Shown: piece by piece, positions 7,883-16,319 of the stretch
Numbering within the stretch: the stretch's first letter is position 1
Layout of the letters: each line of letters begins with the position of its first letter
Origin: Nitrospirales bacterium
Lineage (GTDB): Bacteria; Nitrospirota; Nitrospiria; Nitrospirales; UBA8639
Direction: 5' to 3'
Assembly: GCA_022824735.1 (NCBI GenBank)
Contig: JAJDZI010000008.1
Location: 1-37,792 of the forward strand
Length of the DNA: 37,792 nucleotides
Made by a program: the position numbers and the translations under genes
Notes under the pieces: generated by a model
Database searches by the model: none
Told to the model about the DNA's origin: nothing
Seen by the model: only the letters and a program-made list of their open reading frames with translations

Positions 7883-9288
7883 CGGAGCATGCTCGCGTGC
7901 GAACGGCGGCGGTAGCGAACACGACATGGTGCCTTGGGCCCCGTCACCCAGCTACTGTAATTCGGGGCAGGGAACGCCGTGTCGAGAGAAAAGTCGAAGC
8001 GATCGAGCAGCACGGTCCAGATCGCCTTGATTTGCAGGTACGCAAAATGTTCGCCCATGCATCGGTGTTTGCCGCCGCCAAAACCGATCAGGGCGTAGTG
8101 GTGTTGTTTGTGTTCATATGCAGGAGAGGCAAAACGCTCGGGAGCGAACCGCTCCGGGTCGGCGAACACGTGGGACAACCGGTGAGCAACTGCCGGTGAT
8201 ACCACGGCCAGGGTGCCGGCAGGCACGATATGATCCCTGTAACGCAAGGGTTTGAGCACCTTGCGGACCAGAAGGATCAACGGCGGGTGCAGCCGCTCGT
8301 TCTCACGTACGGCGTTTTCCAGCACGACTTGTCTCTTGAGACCTTCGAGGCTCACGATTCCCGTCTCGCGGTAGACGTCCTGCATCTCGTCTCTTATCTT
8401 TGCCAGGTAGGAGGGCGCCCTGAACAGTTCCAGACCGGTCCACGTTGCGAGCACCGCGCTGGTGTGTTGCCCCGCGAACAATGCCGTCAGCAGGATCCCG
8501 GTTATCTCGTCATCACTCAAAGCGCGACCGTCCTTGTAGCGGGCATGCATGAGCGCCTGCAAGAAATCGTCGGGCGCAGCCCCGGAAAGCCTGCGCGCCT
8601 CCATGATCCGGCTGAAGATCTCGGCCACTTTGCGCCGTGCCCGGTCTCGACTCCGATGCGCTGCGATAGGCAGTCTGGGGAGAAAAAAACCGATGACGTT
8701 GATGCCGTTCTGCAGGTCGTGATACGCCTCGGCAAAACCCGAGTCCACTTGCTCCCGGACTTCCTCTCCAATAAGACAGCGACTGGCTATTTTGACGGTC
8801 AGTTCGTTCAGTGCGTGGGGCAGATCGATGACGCCATCCTCGCCAAGCGCGTCGACCAACTGCATTGTCTCCTCGAACATGACGCGGGCATACCTGCGCA
8901 TCGCGGCGTCACGCAGGGCCGGAAACAGAAACCCGAGTTGCTCGTCCATGATCTCGGGGGAGGCGTCGTAAGCCACGCCACGACCGAAGATGGGAACCGT
9001 GAACTGGTACACGGCTTTGGCGCTGAGCTGATCCTCCGGTGCCCTGAAGTAACAGTCGTGAGCTTCAGGTCCGGTGAAGAGCGCAAACTCGCGGGGACCG
9101 AGCCGGAAGCGGACAAGTTCACCCTGCTCGCGCCAACCGCGGTCCAACATGGAGACCGGATTCTTCAGAAAATCCGGCAGATGGCCGATCAGCGGCCACC
9201 CACCCATGAGTTCGGGAATGGTTGTCGCCCCATTCGGCGACGGCTCTGCCGAACGCACGGTTGCTACACCGTGAGAACGAGGTTCCAC
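7879..9288 (-). CDS. CYP51-type sterol 14-alpha-demethylase (cytochrome P450)
   Basis: The enzyme removes the 14-alpha-methyl of lanosterol-type sterols in three P450 oxidations. CYP51 hallmarks are present: the B'-helix/BC-loop signature beginning at Y94 (YQFTVPIFGRGVAYD), and the I-helix GQHTS at 273-277, whose histidine replaces the usual acid. ExxR occurs as ENER, and the heme loop is FGGGKHRCMG with C410. A GTG at 9288 was chosen because AGGAGG lies six bases upstream (9295-9300); an ATG at 9354 would overlap the reductase gene. The resulting 469 residues are normal for CYP51. The N-terminus lacks a clear membrane anchor. The next gene starts in the ATGA of its stop. A dedicated reductase or ferredoxin is not in the window. 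Confidence 0.93.
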   Translation of the reverse strand: MEPRSHGVATVRSAEPSPNGATTIPELMGGWPLIGHLPDFLKNPVSMLDRGWREQGELVRFRLGPREFALFTGPEAHDCYFRAPEDQLSAKAVYQFTVPIFGRGVAYDASPEIMDEQLGFLFPALRDAAMRRYARVMFEETMQLVDALGEDGVIDLPHALNELTVKIASRCLIGEEVREQVDSGFAEAYHDLQNGINVIGFFLPRLPIAAHRSRDRARRKVAEIFSRIMEARRLSGAAPDDFLQALMHARYKDGRALSDDEITGILLTALFAGQHTSAVLATWTGLELFRAPSYLAKIRDEMQDVYRETGIVSLEGLKRQVVLENAVRENERLHPPLILLVRKVLKPLRYRDHIVPAGTLAVVSPAVAHRLSHVFADPERFAPERFASPAYEHKQHHYALIGFGGGKHRCMGEHFAYLQIKAIWTVLLDRFDFSLDTAFPAPNYSSWVTGPKAPCRVRYRRRSHASMLR

Positions 9289-9299
9289 CTTTGCCCTCC

Positions 9300-10403
9300 T
9301 CAATAGACAAACGGCAGCATCGAAAACCGCACACGCTGCGTATAACGGCCCCACAGCTCCCCATACTTGGCGTGGCAGCGACGCTCATCACGTCTCGAGC
9401 GGTGCCACAACAGGCTCGCCAGCCACGCGGGTAACAGGTAGGGCACCCAAGATGCAAACCCGGTGGTCAGGGTGAACGCGAGGTAGATGCAGATTTCACC
9501 GGTATAGTTGAGATGCCGTCCAATGCCCCAGAATCCGGAGACCAGCAGGCGCCCATCCAGAGATTGGGCGGGTTGTCCCCAAATCCTGATACCCGGGTCA
9601 CGCTTGAACCGGTGCTTCTGTTCATTGGCGCCGCGGAAGAGCCAGAAGCCGAGGACGAACAACGTGACGATCGCGGCCACGGCGATAGGAGACAGCGGTT
9701 CCGATGGATGGATCAACCACCAGCCGGCGATGCAGTAGAAAAAAGGCACCAGCACGTAGTCTCCCCAGATCAACATCCATCCGAAACGCTCACTGACCAG
9801 GTCCCAGGTGTAGATCATTCCGTGTTCGAACTGGAAGTAGTTGAGCACGTACAGGAAGGTGAAGACCTGGTAGAGCGTCATCGCCAAGGTCAGTTCGCCG
9901 TAGGTTTCGTACTGCGCGACGGCGAACGATGCGTTGAATAGCACCAAGCCGATCAGAGAAGGACGGTAGCTGAACAACTTCAAATCCACCCCGAACCAGG
10001 CGGGATTCAGGTCCACGCCAAAGAAGAAACCCTTCCACGATCCCGGCGATACATCCCGGGGCCTGGCTCCTTGGAAATACAGCCAGCCGGACAAGGCGAA
10101 TGCGAAGACGTTGGTTGCCACGAACAACGCGGCAAAGTGGGTATGCAGCACGGACAGAGAAAACCAGCCGGAGACCTGGGCGAGACCCGCCACGACCGCG
10201 GTCGCCAGGAACAAGGCAAGGCCGTTCAGTTTGTAGGTGGTGGATTGTCCTTCGACCTCCGGTCCCACCACCCGTTTTCCGGGCAGAAGCATCGAACCCA
10301 GAAACAGCACGCCGATAAACCCCGACACCATGGCCGCCGCCTCAAGCAGGGCGCCGCCCGACAGCGCGGAGGACCATGGGAGGTGGAGATCAGATCCCGG
10401 CAT
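9300..10403 (-). CDS. ERG4/ERG24-family sterol reductase, probably sterol C14 reductase
   Basis: This 367-residue polytopic membrane protein carries the family's C-terminal signature, LLWHRSRRDERRCHAKYG, followed by WGRYTQRV and a C-terminal PFVY. It also has an NADPH/sterol-pocket stretch, GIGRHLNYTGEI, and a degenerate first signature, GVDLNPAWFGVDLKLF. ERG24/TM7SF2 reduce the delta-14 double bond left by CYP51; ERG4 and DHCR7 reduce delta-24(28) and delta-7. Its place directly between the CYP51 and C4-demethylation genes favours the C14 reductase role. It starts at ATG 10401-10403, inside the last codons of the Rieske gene (14-base overlap), with GGAG about eight bases upstream. Confidence 0.9.
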   Translation of the reverse strand: MPGSDLHLPWSSALSGGALLEAAAMVSGFIGVLFLGSMLLPGKRVVGPEVEGQSTTYKLNGLALFLATAVVAGLAQVSGWFSLSVLHTHFAALFVATNVFAFALSGWLYFQGARPRDVSPGSWKGFFFGVDLNPAWFGVDLKLFSYRPSLIGLVLFNASFAVAQYETYGELTLAMTLYQVFTFLYVLNYFQFEHGMIYTWDLVSERFGWMLIWGDYVLVPFFYCIAGWWLIHPSEPLSPIAVAAIVTLFVLGFWLFRGANEQKHRFKRDPGIRIWGQPAQSLDGRLLVSGFWGIGRHLNYTGEICIYLAFTLTTGFASWVPYLLPAWLASLLWHRSRRDERRCHAKYGELWGRYTQRVRFSMLPFVY

Positions 10404-11493
10404 CGCCGTTCTCCGCCCCGCGCGCCATATACTCCCGCCACTTGCGCACGGTCACGTTTTGAAAAGCCCGTACCGCCGGGTTGTACTCGATGGGAGGCGC
10501 GTCCCAATGTCTCTCGTACCCCTGCTGCTCCGCTTCGACCGCAACGCCGTCCTGGGCGAGTAACGGACCGATGAGTACACGGTTCGAGATCTTCAGGACC
10601 GCGTTCATGGCGAAACGGGGAATACGTACCGGCAGCAAGGGCAACTTCAGCGACTTGAAATAGAACAGGAAGAACGCCCGGGTGGTCCGCTCATCGATCG
10701 GCAGGACAAAAAGCCAGTGTTTAATCGCGTCATCGGTGTTCGACCACTGGTAGGGGTATTGATAGCAAAGATCCATATACGTGGTGTCGACGCTGCCGTG
10801 ATCGACAAACAATCCCGAAATACGCCCGCGTCCGACCTTTGTATTGTAGGCCACGTGCACGTTGTCGCCGACGGTCTCACAACGAGTGAGGACGGCGCCT
10901 TCTTCAAACGGACGATATTGACGGTGCAGGTGGGCGTGGGTGAAATCACTCACGTTGTCGATCACCATCGAGTGGTGAGCCGCCCAAGTGAACACCAGCG
11001 GCTCGCAGGCCCATCGCTCGGGTCCCTCAAGTTCGGGGATGTCCGGGATACGGCGCAGCTCCGCTTGCTCCGGGTCTCCGGGGAACAACCAGACCAGACC
11101 GTAACGCACCTTCACGGGATAGGTTCTGAGCGGAAGCGTTGGAAGACCACGTCCGTAGCGGTCGTGGGGGATCGAGACACAGCGTCCGTTTTCATCGTAC
11201 TGCCAGCCGTGGTACGCGCACGTGAGCCGGCAGCCTTGCACCTCGCCCATGGAGAGTTTGAGTTGGCGATGCGCACAGCGATTTTCAACGGCGTGAAACG
11301 AGCCGTCCTTTCCCCGGAACAGCGCAATGGAACGTTTCCAGAACATGACCTCGACCACCGCCCCCGGTTTGACGCGGTGCACTTCCTCAACCGCGTACCA
11401 ATAATTCGGGTCCATACCCGCAGCACGCGCTTGCTGACGCAGGTTGCGGGCTTCCTTGAAGTCAGGTGGGGTACTCATCAGCGCCGGGCTCAT
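10390..11493 (-). CDS. sdmA: Rieske non-heme iron oxygenase, SdmA-like sterol C4 demethylase
   Basis: The 367-residue product has a complete Rieske [2Fe-2S] site: C73-x-H75 and C92-x2-H95, the latter in CAYHGWQYDENG. A mononuclear iron site follows around NVSDFTHAHLHRQY. In Methylococcus capsulatus, SdmA is a Rieske oxygenase that oxidises one C4 methyl of 4,4-dimethylsterols and works with the SDR SdmB. The same pair is adjacent here inside a sterol operon, which supports this role over other Rieske oxygenases. ATG 11493 overlaps the SDR stop as ATGA; an ATG at 11586 would overlap that gene by about 100 bases. The sdmA name is assigned by family and context. Confidence 0.82.
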   Translation of the reverse strand: MSPALMSTPPDFKEARNLRQQARAAGMDPNYWYAVEEVHRVKPGAVVEVMFWKRSIALFRGKDGSFHAVENRCAHRQLKLSMGEVQGCRLTCAYHGWQYDENGRCVSIPHDRYGRGLPTLPLRTYPVKVRYGLVWLFPGDPEQAELRRIPDIPELEGPERWACEPLVFTWAAHHSMVIDNVSDFTHAHLHRQYRPFEEGAVLTRCETVGDNVHVAYNTKVGRGRISGLFVDHGSVDTTYMDLCYQYPYQWSNTDDAIKHWLFVLPIDERTTRAFFLFYFKSLKLPLLPVRIPRFAMNAVLKISNRVLIGPLLAQDGVAVEAEQQGYERHWDAPPIEYNPAVRAFQNVTVRKWREYMARGAENGDAGI

Positions 11494-12680
11494 ACCGGGC
11501 CTCCGTCGGGGGTAATCCGTATACCTTGGTTCAGCATAAGACTGTCCTCTTGTCTTATCGCGTTTTGCCTCGTGACGTTCGCGCACGGACGTTTCGCCAG
11601 TGGGTTCGTGATTGCGTTGCGGTGGTAGTAAAAAGCGTAGGCCTCATGAACCGCGGCGCGGATACTGGTTGGCTGATAGCCGAGATCCCGTCTCGCTTTA
11701 CCGACGTCGGCGTGCAAGCGTTTACGCAACAGGCGAATGGCGCCCGGGGTGAAACGCTGCGGGAAGCTCGGGTGAAACCGGCTCAGATAAAAACTCGCCA
11801 TTTCCGAAAAAACGAGCATCATGTTGGCTGGAATACGCCGGCACGGCCGCGGAACGCCCGAGACCTCTTCGAACAGGTCCAGAATTTCGGAAATGGTTTT
11901 GTATTCGCTACTGAAAATGTACTTTTCGCCGGAGCGTCCATGACGCATACACAACAGGTGTCCTTCGACAATGTCCCGGGACGCGACGAACTCGAACCCG
12001 CCGTCAACGTACGCATGGAGCTTGCGGTTGCTGTAGTCACACAACGCTCTTCCCAATCGCGAGGGGAAAAAATCGGCGGGCCCGATCACGGCGCAGCACG
12101 TTGCCACCACGACGTCCTGTCCTTTCACCGCGGCGCGCCAGCATTCATGCTCGACGAGCGACTTGCTGCGCTCGTAGGGCATCGTGCGCTCCATGGGATA
12201 GAATTGCATCGTCTCGTTGGCGGGCGCGGACGGATTATCCAAATCGTACCCGACTGCACTGAAAGAGCCCGTCACCACCACCCGGCCGGCTTCCACCTCC
12301 CGCGCCGCTTGCAGCACGTTGCGGGTGCCGACGACGTTGCAGTCGAATATTTCCCGGCGATGAGCGCGATTGCCTTCGATGGTCGAGATTTTGGCCGCGA
12401 CGTGGTAGACGCCCTGACAGCCATCAAGCGCGCGCCTGGTGGCATCCAAATCCCGGATGTCGCCAAACCGGCGTTCAACGTCAAGACCTTCCAAGCCTTC
12501 GTTGTTGTCTTCGTGTCTCAGCAGGACACGGACCCGCACGCCGTCGTCCACCAGCCGGCGCACGAGATTGGCGCCTACGTGTCCGGCCGCGCCGGTCACG
12601 AAGACCGGCGGCGAAGAGTCGGCAGATGTATGCAAAAAGGGTTGTTCCACAAGACGTTCTATCGAGGTGGGCCTGAGCAC
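11490..12680 (-). CDS. sdmB: Extended SDR, 3-beta-hydroxysteroid dehydrogenase/decarboxylase, SdmB-like
   Basis: This 396-residue extended short-chain dehydrogenase has a TGAAGHVG nucleotide-binding motif (residues 29-36), a serine-containing strand (VTGSFSAVG, about 136-144) and the catalytic Y169-x3-K173. The family includes 3-beta-HSD and the eukaryotic sterol C4-decarboxylase NSDHL. SdmB of M. capsulatus oxidises the 3-hydroxyl and decarboxylates C4 after SdmA has acted. This is the first gene of the leftward operon. It starts with GTG at 12680; AGGTAA lies about eight bases upstream. The C-terminal 40 residues beyond the SDR core are polar and are unlike anything I recognise. Confidence 0.82.
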   Translation of the reverse strand: MLRPTSIERLVEQPFLHTSADSSPPVFVTGAAGHVGANLVRRLVDDGVRVRVLLRHEDNNEGLEGLDVERRFGDIRDLDATRRALDGCQGVYHVAAKISTIEGNRAHRREIFDCNVVGTRNVLQAAREVEAGRVVVTGSFSAVGYDLDNPSAPANETMQFYPMERTMPYERSKSLVEHECWRAAVKGQDVVVATCCAVIGPADFFPSRLGRALCDYSNRKLHAYVDGGFEFVASRDIVEGHLLCMRHGRSGEKYIFSSEYKTISEILDLFEEVSGVPRPCRRIPANMMLVFSEMASFYLSRFHPSFPQRFTPGAIRLLRKRLHADVGKARRDLGYQPTSIRAAVHEAYAFYYHRNAITNPLAKRPCANVTRQNAIRQEDSLMLNQGIRITPDGGPV

Positions 12681-12735
12681 TCAAGTTACCTGACAGGCAG
12701 CAACCTATCACATTCATTCCAATTCTTCTAGTAGT

Positions 12736-12747
12736 ATTTATTGCACT
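12736..12747 (-). promoter_or_regulatory. Candidate operator, site 3 (AGTGCAATAAAT)
   Basis: On the minus strand this 12-mer differs from site 2 (12866-12877) at one position and from site 1 (174-185) at two. It overlaps the possible -10 element of the leftward sterol operon. Confidence 0.35.
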
Positions 12748-12767
12748 ATTTAATCTATGCATGTAAA
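12740..12767 (-). promoter_or_regulatory. Possible promoter of the sterol biosynthesis operon
   Basis: In an AT-rich island, minus-strand TTTACA (12762-12767) lies 16 bases from TGCAAT (12740-12745), a 5/6 and a 4/6 match. Transcription would begin roughly 50 bases before the GTG at 12680. The -10 is weak, so another start in the same island is possible. Confidence 0.3.
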
Positions 12768-12865
12768 GTAGGCCCGTCGTTCTGATCGGCACGGATGTCA
12801 CTGACGGGTCGGCAACTTGCGACCTCGTTGCGATGCGAGATACCGGAGAACTCAGGCTTTCCTTG

Positions 12866-12882
12866 AGTGCAATACATGCACT
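12866..12882. promoter_or_regulatory. Palindromic candidate operator, site 2
   Basis: AGTGCA-ATACA-TGCACT is a perfect 6-base inverted repeat with a 5-base centre. Its left half contains the AGTGCAATMMAT motif, and it touches the -35 of the rightward transporter promoter. Confidence 0.4.
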
Positions 12883-12910
12883 GGCATCTATTGTTGTACT
12901 GGTCTATAAT
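12881..12910 (+). promoter_or_regulatory. Predicted sigma70 promoter of the transporter-TPR operon
   Basis: A perfect TATAAT (12905-12910) lies 18 bases after CTGGCA (12881-12886, 4/6 match). The leader to ATG 13060 would be about 140 bases. The remaining spacer (12911-13059) holds no open frame I can support. Confidence 0.45.
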
Positions 12911-13059
12911 CTGCCCCGGAATTCCAGAAAGTGTAGCCCAAACGTCACGGCTCCGCCCTACGGAGGCCACGTGTCGGTGATCAGGGTGCTCATCCAGCAA
13001 GCACTCGCCAATGGAACCAGCGGGGTCGTCCCGGCTACAGGGCAGCGGAAAACAACGCC

Positions 13060-15351
13060 ATGAACTCCCTGCTACTGGACCGCTACACAACATTCATATT
13101 GCGCTACCGGTGGCTGGTCCTCGCCTTGGCCATGGCGGTGATGGCGGGTCTGGCAGCCGGACTCCAATTCATCAACATCTCCAACGACTGGCGTGACATG
13201 TTGGACGAGGACAATCCTCAACTCGTCGCATTCGACGCCTTGGAGGATACCTACACGGCAACCAATGGGGCGCTGGTCGCAGTCGCGCCCAAGAGAGGGT
13301 CGATATTTACCCGCGAGGCGCTCGGTGCCATTGAGGAGTTGACCGAGGCCGCATGGCGCGTTCCCTCGTCCACCCGTGTGGACTCTCTTACCAACTATAA
13401 CCACACCGAGTCAGTCGAGGATGACCTGAATGTCGAACAACTCGTTGACGACGCGGGATCGCTGAGCGATGACGACCTCGCCCAGATCAAGAAAATTGCG
13501 TTAAACGAGCCCAGTATCGTGGGCCGGCTCGTCTCCCACGACGGGCGCGTCGCCGGACTGGTCATCAGTTTCGCCTTGCCCGAGCATTCGGACACCGCGG
13601 AGATCCGGATACTCAACTATCTCCGCGACCTCCTAGAAGAGGCCAGGGCGGCGCACCCGGATATCGCCTATCACGTAACAGGCAATGTCTTCGTGAACCG
13701 AGTTCTGACGAAGGCGGCCCAAGACGATATGGGAATTCTCGCCCCTGCCGCGTTCCTCGTCATCGTATGCGTTGCCGCTGTCCTCCTGCGCTCCCTGTTC
13801 GGCACGCTGTCCCTCGTCGTGGTGCTCCTTTTCGCCGTCGGGTCGACCATGGGCGTCATCGGCTGGACCGGCTTGGGACTCAACGCCGCCAACTCCGGCG
13901 TTCCCCTCATCATCATGACGCTTGCTATCGCACACTCGGTCCACGTCGTCGAGAAGATCTTTTCCGGTATGAGCCGGAGTCTGGACAGGGACACTGCAAT
14001 CGTTGAATCGCTACGCGACAATGCCTGGCCCGTCTTCCTGACAACGGCCACAACGATGATCGGGTTCCTCAGCATGAATGCCTCGGACTCTCCGCCTTTC
14101 CGGGTTCTCGGCAACCTCGTGGCAGTCGGCATGTTCTTCGCCTACGTGTATTCCATGACGTTTCTGCCGGCACTGCTGTCGGTCCTGCCGCTACGTGCAA
14201 GTCCCGTACGTGCCGGGCATTCCAATTTCTTCGATCGCCTCGGCGCCTTCGTCGTCGCGCGCCGCACGCTCCTGCTCTGGTCCATGGCCGCTGTGGCGGT
14301 CGCCCTGATAGCCGGCGCGCCCCGCATCGAGCTGACGGACAACTGGACGACGCATTTGGATGAACGTTACGAGTTTCGGCGCGACACGGACTTCGTCATT
14401 GAGAACCTGTCCGGCGTAGAAACTCTGGAATACAGCCTGAGAGCTGGACGCGAAGGCGGCATCACCGATCCCGACTACCTGCGAAAGATCGACGCGTTCG
14501 CCGAATGGTACCGCGCCCAGCCGGAAGTGGCACACGTCCAAGTGTTTTCAGACATCATGAAACGCCTCAACAAGAACATGCACAGCGACGACCCGGCCTT
14601 TTACCGGCTACCCGAAGACTCCGAGCTTGCCGCGCAGTACCTGCTGCTCTACGAACATTCGGTTCCCTTCTGCATGGACCTCAACAACCGCATGGACATC
14701 GGCAAAACCTCGACGCGGATGACCGTCACGCTCCACAGACTGAAGTCCGAGGAGATGCGCAGGCTCGAAGCGCGTGGGCAGGATTGGCTCCGCGCCAACG
14801 CGCCGGACCTCGCGACGGAGGCATCGGGGTACAGCCTCATCTTCGCCCATCTGGCCATACAGAACACCAAGAGCATGTTGTGGGGCACGATCACGGGCAT
14901 GATCCTCATTTCGCTGATCCTGATCGGGATTTTCAGAAGCGTGAGCCTCGGCCTCGTCAGCCTCGTGCCCAACCTCATCCCCTCGTTTATGGCTTTCGGC
15001 GTCTGGGGCTATCTGTACACCGAGGTGGGGCCCGCCGGATCTCTCGTGACCGCGATCGCCTTCGGTACCGTCGTCGATGACACCATTCACCTCATGAGCA
15101 AGTACCTGCAAGCGCGCCGCGAGGGCTTTCCCGCGCCCGAGGCGGTGTGCTACGCCTTTCGTTCCGTCGGCCAGGCGTTGTTCACCACGACGATGATGCT
15201 GATGCTGGGGTTTCTGGTGTTCGCTTCGTCGGGGTTCGCAATCAGTTGGATGCTCGGCCTCCTAGTTGCGCTCACGATCGGCTTTGCGCTGATCTGCGAT
15301 TTCCTGCTCCTCCCCCCCCTGCTGATCGCCATCGACCGAAAGACACGATGA
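13060..15351 (+). CDS. RND/MMPL-family transporter, BstA-like candidate sterol exporter
   Basis: The 763-residue inner-membrane protein shows the duplicated RND layout. There is one helix near residues 17-37, a large periplasmic loop (about 40-220), a bundle of about five helices (about 225-380), a second lone helix (about 405-425), a second periplasmic loop and a second bundle (about 610-755). The length and single-gene arrangement match the MMPL/HpnN-like branch rather than tripartite AcrB pumps. It diverges from the sterol operon and is followed by a TPR protein. In M. capsulatus BstA is an RND protein and BstC a TPR protein that bind C4-methylated sterols; the analogy rests on context. 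HpnN-type hopanoid transport is the main alternative, but no hopanoid gene is in the window. Confidence 0.85.
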   Translation: MNSLLLDRYTTFILRYRWLVLALAMAVMAGLAAGLQFINISNDWRDMLDEDNPQLVAFDALEDTYTATNGALVAVAPKRGSIFTREALGAIEELTEAAWRVPSSTRVDSLTNYNHTESVEDDLNVEQLVDDAGSLSDDDLAQIKKIALNEPSIVGRLVSHDGRVAGLVISFALPEHSDTAEIRILNYLRDLLEEARAAHPDIAYHVTGNVFVNRVLTKAAQDDMGILAPAAFLVIVCVAAVLLRSLFGTLSLVVVLLFAVGSTMGVIGWTGLGLNAANSGVPLIIMTLAIAHSVHVVEKIFSGMSRSLDRDTAIVESLRDNAWPVFLTTATTMIGFLSMNASDSPPFRVLGNLVAVGMFFAYVYSMTFLPALLSVLPLRASPVRAGHSNFFDRLGAFVVARRTLLLWSMAAVAVALIAGAPRIELTDNWTTHLDERYEFRRDTDFVIENLSGVETLEYSLRAGREGGITDPDYLRKIDAFAEWYRAQPEVAHVQVFSDIMKRLNKNMHSDDPAFYRLPEDSELAAQYLLLYEHSVPFCMDLNNRMDIGKTSTRMTVTLHRLKSEEMRRLEARGQDWLRANAPDLATEASGYSLIFAHLAIQNTKSMLWGTITGMILISLILIGIFRSVSLGLVSLVPNLIPSFMAFGVWGYLYTEVGPAGSLVTAIAFGTVVDDTIHLMSKYLQARREGFPAPEAVCYAFRSVGQALFTTTMMLMLGFLVFASSGFAISWMLGLLVALTIGFALICDFLLLPPLLIAIDRKTR

Positions 15352-16118
15352 TGCCTGCTCACCTTGCCCGTTCAGGATCAACGAACCAGTCCCTATCCCT
15401 TATCTTTTTCATAATGGTGTGCATGTGCGTGCCGGCAGGAACCACCGGCGCACAGTCGATTGAAGAGGCGCGAACCCTCTATACCGAGGGTCGCTTCGCG
15501 GAGGCCGCCGATCTTGCGCCGAGTCTCGACACATCCGAAGGGTACGCATTGGCGGCCAATTCACTGGTGATTTACAGCTACCACATGGCACCGGACGGCG
15601 AAAAGGAAAGCTTGCTCCGGCGGGCCATAGAACTCGCGCGAAAGGCGATCCGGCTCGACAACTCCAACCCTGAAGCCCATCTCCAATTGGCCCATGCCAC
15701 GGGGCGTCTCGCGCAAGTGACCGGCACGTGGGAGGCGTTGAATGAAGGGTACGCAGGGCAAGTGCGTGAGGCCATTGAAGAGGCACTTCGGCTGGCCCCG
15801 AACATGGCAGCCGCCCATTTGAGCCTCGCCACCTGGCATGCGGGAGTTGTTGTCGCCGGATTCATGGCCGGCGTGCTCTATGATGCCAGCGAAGAGGACG
15901 CTCTCGCTCATTTCGAGCGGTCGCTTGAATTGGCACCTCATGAGAAGATCGTGCTTCTCGAATATGCGCTTGGCCTTCTGGCCCTTGATGCCGATGACAA
16001 CCGCGCGAAAGCGCGCGACCTGCTCGAACGCGCGATCACGTTCCCTGCAAAAGACGCCTACGACCGGATTCTACACCAAAAGGCGGTTGAGCAACTGGCG
16101 GCTCTCGACGGCGGATAA
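15348..16118 (+). CDS. Secreted TPR-repeat protein, BstC-like candidate
   Basis: The 256-residue protein starts at ATG 15348, which overlaps the transporter stop (ATGATG), so the two are translationally coupled. Residues about 15-37 form a signal peptide (SLSLIFFIMVCMC), with likely cleavage near TTGAQS. The rest is helical tetratricopeptide-like sequence: ALELARKAIRLDNSNPEAHLQL-type repeats near 100-135, EAIEEALRLAPNMAAAHLSL near 150, and EDALAHFERSLELAPHEK near 190. TPR proteins bind partners or, in BstC of M. capsulatus, sterols. A role as periplasmic or outer-membrane-facing partner of the RND protein is inferred from coupling. No BstB-like periplasmic binding protein accompanies them. 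Confidence 0.82.
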   Translation: MMPAHLARSGSTNQSLSLIFFIMVCMCVPAGTTGAQSIEEARTLYTEGRFAEAADLAPSLDTSEGYALAANSLVIYSYHMAPDGEKESLLRRAIELARKAIRLDNSNPEAHLQLAHATGRLAQVTGTWEALNEGYAGQVREAIEEALRLAPNMAAAHLSLATWHAGVVVAGFMAGVLYDASEEDALAHFERSLELAPHEKIVLLEYALGLLALDADDNRAKARDLLERAITFPAKDAYDRILHQKAVEQLAALDGG

Positions 16119-16319
16119 CCAGACCGGATCGAGGGTGACAGAAGAAGCGTTTCCTCCTTGCCTATCTGACCCATTCCGTTCTGGTCCTTTCGCTGGATAA
16201 GACTGGGGCTTTCGATTGATTGCGTCAAACCGTCGGTTCGCTCTAAGATGGTCCGTTCAAATTCCGAATAGAGGAGCCTCTGGTGCTCTTACGCAACTTT
16301 GAAAATATAGGAGGAACCC

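Noticed and set aside
8230-9306. 358-residue open frame on the plus strand
   Set aside because: It is antisense to CYP51, whose heme loop, GQHTS and BC-loop motifs are all on the minus strand.
11466-12731. 421-residue open frame on the plus strand
   Set aside because: It is antisense to the SdmB-like SDR gene; its composition is that of a high-GC shadow frame and no motif is seen.
12833-13063. 76-residue frame upstream of the RND gene
   Set aside because: No Shine-Dalgarno, no recognisable family, and it covers the predicted promoter and palindrome; more likely leader DNA.
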